64,000 nucleotides of DNA from Cladorhizidae sp. MBARI D1340-BT2 (Eukaryota; Porifera; Demospongiae; Poecilosclerida; Cladorhizidae). Both the position numbers and the translations under genes were made by a program. Positions 62,283 to 64,000 of the stretch are shown here, in pieces. Numbering within the stretch: the stretch's first letter is position 1; the number at the start of each line of letters is the position of its first letter. A model generated the notes under the pieces. That model was not told the origin of the DNA. It saw only the letters and a list, made by a program, of their open reading frames with translations, and made no database searches. The stretch is taken from positions 28,506,248 to 28,570,247 of the forward strand of contig JAQNBH010000010.1 of assembly GCA_028752905.1 (NCBI GenBank), written 5' to 3'.

Positions 62283-64000
62283 ACTGGCCTGGGATGGGTG
62301 ATGGAACACCATCAGCACTCCTCAGTAAGATGCTTGCATCCCTACCCACTGGAGAGGATTCCGAGCACATCCTGTTTAAGGCCCTTTTCCTACGGCAGCT
62401 TCCAGCAGATGTCCAAGACCACCTGGCTCGTTCTACAGCTCTGACAACCCATCAGCTGGCTGAGCAAGCCGATGCCTACTTCATGCTCTCCGGTGCCCGC
62501 CTGAACCAGCCATCATCACTTGTTGGCAACGTCGATATTGCAGCCATCGATCACAAACGCCAAAAGCGCAGGACTAAGACCGACACCAGTCTGTGTTTCT
62601 ACCATGGGCGGTACGGAACGGAGGCAAGGAGATGCACCCAGAACAACTGCCAGATGGCCCATATTCCCCTAGCTAAGACACCGCCAGTGGGAAATGCCAA
62701 CGCTGGTGCAACAACCTCAAGGCTTCTACATGTCCAGGATAGGGCCTCGGGACGCTCCTTCCTCATCGACACTGGTGCAGAAGTCTCTCTCGTCCCGGCT
62801 TCTTTTGCTGACCACCGCGCAGCAGCTTCCTCTGCCCATTCTGCCCCACTAGTGGCAGCCAATGGGACAGAAATTAAAACCTATGGCACACGTCGCATTC
62901 CACTCCAGTTTGGGAGCAAGCGCTTCCAAGGGTCTTTCATCGTCGCTGACGTGAACCAGGCCATCCTCGGGGCAGACTTCTTACGTGACAATGGACTGCT
63001 AGTCGACCTGGGAGGACAACGCCTCGTTCACTCTGCCACGCATGCCACCATCGCCACACCCAGCATTGTGTGTCAACCAGTACCTTTGACCGTAATCAAA
63101 CCTCCTCAGGTAAACAATGTCTATGCCAACCTACTCGCATCTAGGCCTAAACTGACTGAGTTGTCTTTTTCGCAAGGACAGGGTCCCCCATGGGGGCTAG
63201 TCGACCTGGGAGGACAACGCCTCGTTCACTCTGCCACGCATGCCACCATCGCCACATCCAGCATTGTGTGTCAACCAGTACCTTTGACCGTAATCAAACC
63301 TCCTCAGGTAAACAATGTCTATGCCAACCTACTCGCCTCTAGGCCCAAACTCACTGAGTTGTCTTTTCGCAAGGACAGGGTCCCCCATGGGGTCGAGCTT
63401 TGTATCGATACTGGTCAGTCTCCTCCTCTCCGCTCGCCAGCCTGGCGTTTGTCCCCCGATAAACTCGCTGTCGCAAAGGCTGCATTCAAAGAGATGGAAG
63501 ACCTTGGGATCGTCCGGCGCTCCTCCAGTCAATGGGCGTCCCCACTTCACATTGCACCCAAACCTGGTGGTGGTTGGCACCCATGCGGGGACTTTAGATG
63601 TCTCAATGGCAGCATCAAGACTGACTGCTACCCGGTGCCTCACATCCAAGACTTCGCCGGCCAACTCGCTGGTATGACCATTTTCTCATCGATTGACCTG
63701 ATTGAGGGCTATCACCAGATTCCGGTACGTGCTATGGACATCCCCAAGACAGCAGTGATTACTCCTTTTGGCCTTTTCGAGTTTTTGCGAACACCTTTCG
63801 GCCTTGCAAACGCAGCCCAAGCATTTCAGAGACTGATGGACACGGTCTTGTGGGGTCTGCAGGGCGTATTCATTTACCTAGATGACATCCTGGTAGCCAG
63901 TTCCTCCCCCGATGAGCATCTTCGGGTTCTCACTGCCGTTTTTGATCGCCTTGAACAGCACGGCCTCGTCATTCACCCAGGCAAGTGTGTCTTCGGTGTC
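62201..64000 (+). pseudogene. Gag C-terminus, protease and RT of CsRn1-like element, running off the window
   Basis: Open without stops to the window end in one frame. Rest of capsid (RYQAIKDRLLSAFGRTPLER), a CHCC-type box CFYHGRYGTEARRCTQNNC near 62594, and protease FLIDTGAEVSLVPASF near 62765 with the flap region ILGADFLRDNGLLVD. A linker is duplicated in tandem (62998-63392). RT follows: GIVRRSSSQWASPLHIAPKP, FSSIDLIEGYHQIPV, TPFGLANAAQAFQRLMDTV and catalytic YLDDILVAS near 63880. The start of this frame is not an initiation site; it joins Gag through a frameshift near 62.2 kb. Confidence 0.85.
62998..63392 (+). repeat. 198-bp tandem duplication in PR-RT linker
   Basis: The copy 62998-63195 and the copy 63196-63392 both start GCTAGTCGACCTGGGAGGAC and end with GGTCCCCCATGGG. 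They differ at a few bases and by one T in a T-run, so the first is 198 and the second 197 bp. Because 198 is a multiple of three the frame stays open across both. Confidence 0.95.

Noticed and set aside
1..64000. tRNA and rRNA genes
   Set aside because: No cloverleaf with A and B boxes and no rRNA-like segment was seen by eye; the only tRNA-related matches are the two primer-binding sites.

Overview
The window is animal nuclear DNA. It carries one multi-exon host gene for an adhesion-type GPCR on the + strand (GAIN, GPS and seven-helix exons between about 11.3 and 36.9 kb, all junctions phase-consistent except one missing stretch). The rest is mostly transposable elements of many classes. 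Long introns, canonical GT/AG splice sites, an AT-rich background and the element mix fit an invertebrate such as a sponge, cnidarian or invertebrate deuterostome. The sequence alone does not fix the species.

Layout. 1-6017: a Ty3/gypsy-like LTR element with Gmr1-type domain order (Gag-PR-INT-RT-RH), arranged as internal tail, LTR, full internal region, LTR, so two copies share one LTR. 6018-11278: non-coding DNA with palindromic repeats. 11279-36927: the receptor gene. Its introns hold a LINE relic split by a fold-back element (13.05-15.07 kb), a 5.1-kb Ty3/gypsy element (15804-20939, - strand), an internally deleted piggyBac (27091-28555), a pogo/Tigger-like remnant (33370-33817) and many copies of one palindromic repeat. 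37.5-52.3 kb: old degenerate Ty3/gypsy material on the - strand, split by a piggyBac (38450-41749) and by a young intact Ty3/gypsy element (41978-47468). 52.87-55.32 kb: a broken hAT transposase. 55.78-56.46 kb: a decayed spliced transposase-like gene that runs into a 5'-truncated second Gmr1-like element (56.45-59.66 kb). 61.68-64.0 kb: the 5' part of a CsRn1-like element running off the window.

Strongest signals. (1) The two related - strand Ty3/gypsy elements have no tRNA-like primer site. Instead the sequence next to the 5' LTR is complementary to a stretch inside the LTR, which points to self-primed reverse transcription. (2) A palindromic repeat family occurs at least eleven times; one arm has the order CTGATGA, stem, GAAAC, GTC expected of a minimal type I hammerhead ribozyme. 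(3) Two distinct Gmr1-like elements have integrase before reverse transcriptase. (4) A piggyBac insertion is flanked by 71/74-bp direct repeats rather than a TTAA on each side. (5) An in-frame 198-bp tandem duplication lies inside the pol frame of the CsRn1-like element.

The receptor gene is the only host gene I can support. The other proteins are element-encoded (gag, protease, integrase, reverse transcriptase, RNase H, DDE transposases), and most are broken by frameshifts or stops, which are described but not repaired here.
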